Shown here piece after piece: positions 6,474-9,593 of a DNA stretch of 9,593 nucleotides. The stretch is from JBBQVZ01 sp038211015 (GTDB taxonomy: Bacteria > Actinomycetota > UBA4738 > HRBIN12): the NCBI GenBank assembly GCA_038211015.1, contig JBBQVZ010000126.1, forward strand, positions 1 to 9,593, given 5' to 3'. Position 1 is the stretch's first letter. Each line of letters starts with the position of its first letter. The position numbers and the translations under genes were made by a program. The notes beneath the pieces are model-generated. The model was not told the origin of the DNA. It did no database searches and saw nothing but the letters and a program-made list of their open reading frames with translations.

Positions 6474-6985
6474 CTACCCATCTGGCATCGACCGGTTGAA
6501 TGTTCGGTCGATCCCGAGGTAGAGGCTGGCTGAAGTCAGGAACAACCCTGCGAACACGATCACGGAGAATGATCGCCCCTCCGATATCGGGTCGATCCCG
6601 GTGTGTAAGGACCCCCGAACCCTTCGGCCGTCGTCCAGATCACGAGGCCGAACATCCAACCAAGCAGTAGGTGCGTTGCTAACGCTTCGAGCAGCAGCCG
6701 ATTGCTACCGCGGTCTCACCGACCGCGACGACATAGGTGAGGGCGCTCGGGTTGACTTTCCCGATGTCGATCCAGCACCCGATTCAGTCCTTGACCCAGC
6801 GGGGCTACCCTTCTCGCGCACCCATGAGGCAGCTCGTGAAACCGTGGATGAAACCCGGCTGCGCCTCTTGAACCACAGTCCACGGCCCTCGCAACGCCGA
6901 ACGAGATGCGGAGCATGCCGATCCCGGTCAATCGCCAACGAGGCCAGGAGCTCGTGCTCGCTTGCGTCACATCCTCCGACTGCAC
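6474..6985 (-). pseudogene. DoxX-like membrane protein, multiply broken
   Basis: No single frame covers this gene, but fragments in successive minus-strand frames line up as one four-helix DoxX/DoxD-like protein of about 170 residues: LRISFGVARAVD (from about 6915), WFKR (6875), QPGFIHGFTSCLMGAREG (6861), PRWVKD then WIDIGKVNPSALTYVVAVGETAVAIG (6804-6697), LLLGWMFGLVIWTTAEGFGG with PYTPGST (6670-6590), DIGGAII (6588), and VIVFAGLFLTSASLYLGIDR to the stop at 6474. Joining them needs about five frame changes. Two in-frame stops remain, TAG at 6805-6807 and TGA at 6784-6786. From memory of the family, Gln and Trp would stand there. The EGFGGPY-x-G-x-T block is the strongest match. It begins next to the stop of the SHOCT gene (6987), so they were one operon. 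The ancestral role is unknown; relatives are linked to thiosulfate:quinone oxidoreductase or redox membrane functions. Motif-level identity comes from family memory. Confidence 0.6.
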
Positions 6986-6986
6986 C

Positions 6987-7222
6987 CTAGCGATTCTCCT
7001 CGAGGATCTTCCGCCGGTCCCGGTACTCCTCCTCGGTCATCTCGCCGCTCGCGAACCGTTGATCAGCGTCAGTAGCGCATCGACCCGTCGTGGCGCTCGA
7101 TCCTGCCGATCCGACACCGTGGCAGACCGCATCACCAAATAGACATGAAGAACGAAGAGCGCCAACGACCCGATCATCATGACGTAACCCCACGCCCCAT
7201 CGTGCCATCCGTACGGCATCAT
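6987..7222 (-). pseudogene. SHOCT-domain small membrane protein, frameshifted
   Basis: The gene starts at a double ATG (7222) with a perfect AGGAGG five bases upstream (7228-7233). Residues 1-12 are Trp/Gly/Tyr-rich (MMPYGWHDGAWG), residues 13-33 are one membrane helix, and a basic linker leads to VDALLTLI. Here, near 7056-7060, the frame must change: the original frame stops about 20 bases later at 7037, while a neighbouring frame continues with RFASGEMTEEEYRDRRKILEENR to a TAG at 6987-6989. That tail is a plain SHOCT motif (short C-terminal domain, R-[FY]-A-x-G-E-[IM]-x-x-E-E-[YF]), so one small indel split the gene. Intact, it would have about 77 residues, normal for the family. Such proteins are often found near metal-transport genes. 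The DoxX-like gene follows immediately. The frameshift could also be a sequencing error. Confidence 0.7.
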
Positions 7223-7274
7223 CGTCGCCTCCTAGTGTCTCTTCGCCAGCGTAGGTGAGCGACCGCCACGACCC

Positions 7275-7288
7275 GGGCCAACCGGCCC
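7275..7288. repeat. GGGCC-AACC-GGCCC hairpin
   Basis: A perfect five-base-pair GC stem with four-base loop in the divergent gap, about 50 bases upstream of the SHOCT gene start. It may be an mRNA leader structure or chance in GC-rich DNA. Confidence 0.25.
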
Positions 7289-7302
7289 ACTCATGTCGGG
7301 CC

Positions 7303-7319
7303 GTTCCGAGGGACGGAAC
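7303..7319. promoter_or_regulatory. GTTCCG-N5-CGGAAC dyad
   Basis: A perfect six-base inverted repeat with a five-base spacer, midway between the divergent SHOCT and P-type ATPase genes. The position fits an operator or a leader hairpin. Confidence 0.35.
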
Positions 7320-7340
7320 ACATCTTGGCCGCACAAACTA

Positions 7341-7365
7341 ACTACGATGTACTACGACATGTAGT
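7341..7365. promoter_or_regulatory. Direct plus inverted repeat, candidate metal-regulator site
   Basis: ACTACGATGT (7341-7350) is followed at once by ACTACGACAT and then GTAGT, so that 7351-7365 is a dyad ACTAC-N5-GTAGT and the first ten bases repeat its left half. The TAC...GTA symmetry resembles operators of BlaI/CopY-type copper repressors. It lies 90 bases before the ATPase start, where a repressor of the metal pump would act. No such regulator gene is in the window, so the assignment is inferred. Confidence 0.45.
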
Positions 7366-7369
7366 CACA

Positions 7370-7400
7370 CGACTCCGGCGAGCGACCACTGAGGGAGTCG
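7370..7400 (+). repeat. CGACTCC...GGAGTCG stem in the ATPase leader
   Basis: Seven-base arms at 7370-7376 and 7394-7400 enclose 17 bases. It ends 55 bases before the ATPase ATG and, if transcribed, would form a leader hairpin. Its function is unknown. Confidence 0.35.
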
Positions 7401-7455
7401 GTTCCGAACGATACGGATCTCGTCGCGTGACGTGCTGAACGTGAGGAGGGCAAGC

Positions 7456-9593
7456 ATGGAAACCGGCCCGGCATCGACGGAGCACGTCGGACATACAGGT
7501 CACCGCTCGACGGACGATCAAGACGACCCCCTGCCCGCGACCACGATCCTTCAGATCGGGGGGTTGAACTTCGCGAGCGAGAAGGAACGGGTTGAGCGCG
7601 CCCTTGGGCGCAGGCCGGGCGTGCTTCTCGTTGAAGCGAATCCGGTCGCGCAGACGGCGACGGTGACATTCGACGCTCTTCTGACGTCCCTCGCGGAACT
7701 GCGAAACTGGGTGGAGGAATGCGGCTACCACTGCGCAGGGCAATCGGTCCCGAACCACATCTGCGACGCGATGGAAGAACCGCGACCCGCCTCCGAGGCC
7801 CGGGGGTCGCAGGCTGGATCGCAGTCGGCAACCGATCATTCAAGTCACGACATGGACGCCATGAAGCACGAGGGTCACGACATGGGTGCCATGGGGCAGG
7901 AAGGCCATGACAAAGGTGACGTAGACGCCCTCCCCAGCCCGCACGACGCGATGGGGCACGGTGGCCACGGCGGCATGTCGATGGAGTCCATGGTCCGCGA
8001 CATGCGGAACCGGTTCCTCGTCGCCGCCGTGCTCTCTATCCCGATCCTCCTATGGTCAGCGATCGGACGAGACGTGCTCGGGTTCAAGATCGCCGCGCCC
8101 TTCGGGATGCGCGATGACCTCTTCCAGCTGATCCTCAGCCTGCCGGTGGTCTTCTACGCGGGTTGGATCTTCTTCGCCGGCGCGTTCCGTGCGCTTCGCG
8201 CTCGGACCCTCGACATGATGGTCCTGGTAGCCGTCGCGGTGGGCGCCGGGTGGGGCTACTCCCTCTTCGTCACACTCACCGGCGGCGGTGAGGTCTTCTA
8301 CGAGGCCGCCTCCGTGTTGACGGCTTTCGTGCTCCTGGGCCATTGGTTCGAGATGCGTGCACGCGGCGGGGCGAACGATGCGATCCGCAAGCTCCTGGAT
8401 CTCGCACCCCCGCAGGCGCTCGTCATCCGCGATGGAGAGCCGGTCGAGGTTCCGACGGCCGAGGTCGTCGTGGGAGACCTGCTGCTCATCCGCCCAGGGG
8501 GGAAGATCCCGGTCGACGCCGTCGTGGAAGAAGGCGAGAGCGACGTCGACGAGTCCATGGTCACCGGAGAGAGCCTGCCGGTGGCGAAGACGGTCGGCGC
8601 CGAGCTCATCGGGGCGACCATCAACAGGAACGGAACGCTCCGAGCGCGTGCGACCAAGGTCGGCTCCGACACCGCCCTGGCCCAGATCGTTAAGCTCGTT
8701 CAGGAGGCGCAGAACTCGAAGGCTCCCGGTCAACAGCTCGCCGACCGGGCGGCGTTCTGGCTTGTCTTCGTCGCGCTCCTCGGAGGCGCCGCGACGCTCG
8801 GCGTGTGGATGCTCGCCGGGCGTCCACTCTCGGAGGCCATCCTGTTCGCCATCACGGTCGTCGTCGTCACGTGCCCGGACGCGCTCGGCCTAGCGACACC
8901 CACAGCGATCATGGTTGGGACCGGATTGGGAGCGAACAGAGGCATCCTGTTCAAGAACGCGATGGCGCTCGAGATGGCGGCGCGGATCCAGGTCGTTGTG
9001 ATGGACAAGACCGGGACGCTCACGAAGGGTGAGCCAGAGGTCACCGAGGTCGTGGTCGAAGGCGTGAGCGAAGAGGAGCTCCTCCGACTCGCGACGGCAG
9101 TCGAGCGGGAATCGGAGCACCCCCTCGCAGAGGCCGTCGTGAAGCATGCAGAGAGCCGATCGATAGCAAAGAGCAGAGCAGAGGAGTTCGAGAACGTGCC
9201 GGGTCAAGGTGCGACCGCCACCGTGGACGGTCACAAGGTCGCCGTCGGCAATCGCCGCCTTATGGAGCGCGAGAAGATCGAACTGGGCGCCTTGGAGGCT
9301 CGGCGTGAGGAGATCGCTGCGGGCGGTCGGACGGCCGTGATCGTCGCCGTCGACGGCAAGCCGGCTGGCCTGATCGGCATCGCCGACGCCGCCCGACCGA
9401 CTGCGCAGGCGGCGGTCACTGCGCTGAAGGACAAGGGCGTCGAGGTCGTGATGCTCACCGGCGACAACGAGGCCACGGCTCAGCGGATCGCGGGTCTCCT
9501 GGGCGTCGACAGCGTGATCGCGGAAGTACTTCCCGGCGACAAGGCGAGCAAGATCGCCGAGCTGCAAGCGGGTGGCCGCAAGGTCGCGATGGT
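7456..9593 (+). CDS. P1B-type heavy-metal ATPase, CPD variant (3' truncated)
   Basis: This ATP-driven pump exports soft metal ions, probably Cu or Ag. It starts at the ATG 7456, with GGAGGG five bases upstream, and runs 712 codons to the window edge. Residues 29-95 resemble an HMA metal-binding fold, but GLNFAS replaces the usual GMxCxxC; Cys89 and Cys93 (CGYHC) lie at its end. Residues 131-185 are His/Met-rich with a ten-residue repeat. The membrane part starts near Phe187. The actuator has TGES (370-373), the ion-site helix has Cys473-Pro-Asp475 where copper pumps have CPC, the phosphorylated Asp is Asp517 in DKTGT, the P1B-specific His-Pro pair is 555-556 (SEHPLAEA), and TGDN is at 668-671. 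It is cut just before the expected GDGxND motif, so about 80-120 residues are missing. His-rich N-terminus without CxxC recalls CopB-type pumps, which instead carry CPH. The exact metal is open. Confidence 0.93.
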   Translation, partial: METGPASTEHVGHTGHRSTDDQDDPLPATTILQIGGLNFASEKERVERALGRRPGVLLVEANPVAQTATVTFDALLTSLAELRNWVEECGYHCAGQSVPNHICDAMEEPRPASEARGSQAGSQSATDHSSHDMDAMKHEGHDMGAMGQEGHDKGDVDALPSPHDAMGHGGHGGMSMESMVRDMRNRFLVAAVLSIPILLWSAIGRDVLGFKIAAPFGMRDDLFQLILSLPVVFYAGWIFFAGAFRALRARTLDMMVLVAVAVGAGWGYSLFVTLTGGGEVFYEAASVLTAFVLLGHWFEMRARGGANDAIRKLLDLAPPQALVIRDGEPVEVPTAEVVVGDLLLIRPGGKIPVDAVVEEGESDVDESMVTGESLPVAKTVGAELIGATINRNGTLRARATKVGSDTALAQIVKLVQEAQNSKAPGQQLADRAAFWLVFVALLGGAATLGVWMLAGRPLSEAILFAITVVVVTCPDALGLATPTAIMVGTGLGANRGILFKNAMALEMAARIQVVVMDKTGTLTKGEPEVTEVVVEGVSEEELLRLATAVERESEHPLAEAVVKHAESRSIAKSRAEEFENVPGQGATATVDGHKVAVGNRRLMEREKIELGALEARREEIAAGGRTAVIVAVDGKPAGLIGIADAARPTAQAAVTALKDKGVEVVMLTGDNEATAQRIAGLLGVDSVIAEVLPGDKASKIAELQAGGRKVAM
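7846..7935 (+). repeat. 30-bp tandem repeat encoding HDM-A-M-EG
   Basis: Three units of 30 bases inside the ATPase gene (7846-7875, 7876-7905, and a diverged 7906-7935) encode HDMDAMKHEG, HDMGAMGQEG and HDKGDVDALP. The His and Met side chains are suited to bind Cu or Ag at the cytosolic N-terminus. Repeat length in such regions often changes by slippage. Confidence 0.75.

Noticed and set aside
3756..6786. TGA read as tryptophan (altered genetic code), given TGA codons in two genes
   Set aside because: Intact genes here use TGG for Trp and TGA as their true stop (tetR, oxidase, ABC ATPase). The broken genes also carry frameshifts and TAG stops, which recoding would not explain.
7050..7065. 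Programmed frameshift in the SHOCT gene
   Set aside because: No slippery heptamer or downstream structure is visible, and the adjacent gene has many unrelated lesions, so an ordinary indel is more likely.
8056..8733. Long minus-strand frame (225 codons) opposite the metal ATPase, and a similar one at 8890-9567
   Set aside because: Shadows of the high-GC ATPase gene; the plus-strand frame has every P1B motif and a good RBS.
1..9593. CRISPR array, transposon ends, tRNA or rRNA genes
   Set aside because: No regularly spaced repeats, no transposase-like frame, no terminal repeats with target duplications, and no tRNA cloverleaf were seen on either strand by eye.

Overview
The window looks like chromosomal DNA of a high-GC, Gram-positive-type bacterium, most probably an actinomycete relative. 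This is inferred from GC-rich codon use, strong AGGAGG ribosome binding sites, a leaderless-looking tetR transcript, and protein families that are common in Actinomycetota. No rRNA, tRNA, CRISPR array, insertion sequence or integrase was found.

Layout. (1) 37-1746, minus strand: a compact three-gene operon of a one-helix membrane peptide, an ABC ATPase and an ABC-2 type permease. It is read divergently from a TetR-family repressor gene (1857-2435, plus). The 110-bp gap holds a TTGACA-type promoter facing the ABC operon with a dyad over its -35 box, and a perfect TATAAT placed so that the tetR mRNA would begin at its ATG. This is a classic repressor-exporter pair. (2) 2436-2769: no convincing gene; a perfect 8-bp-arm palindrome follows tetR. 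(3) 2770-3998, minus: a secreted zinc-metalloprotease-like gene followed by a lipoprotein gene, each with a good RBS and signal peptide, and each broken. The lipoprotein has one in-frame TAG. The protease has two in-frame TGA codons and probable compensating frameshifts. (4) 3999-4562: non-coding, with dyads. (5) 4563-6365, plus: an intact 600-residue kelch-propeller protein carrying all five active-site residues of a galactose/glyoxal-oxidase-type copper radical oxidase, but no visible signal peptide. (6) 6474-7222, minus: a SHOCT-domain small membrane protein followed by a DoxX-like membrane protein, both broken; the second needs several frame changes and has two in-frame stops. (7) 7456-9593, plus: a P1B-type heavy-metal ATPase that runs off the right edge, with a His/Met-rich N-terminus, an HMA-like domain lacking CxxC, and CPD in place of the usual CPC. 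A direct and inverted repeat cluster lies between (6) and (7).

The themes are copper (a copper radical oxidase and a probable Cu/Ag pump about 1 kb apart) and gene decay: four neighbouring genes between 2.7 and 7.2 kb are broken, while the oxidase in their midst and the genes on either side are open. I see no clearly new defence or mobile system. The most unusual points are the cytosolic-looking copper radical oxidase, the CPD transporter, and the cluster of broken but still recognisable genes.
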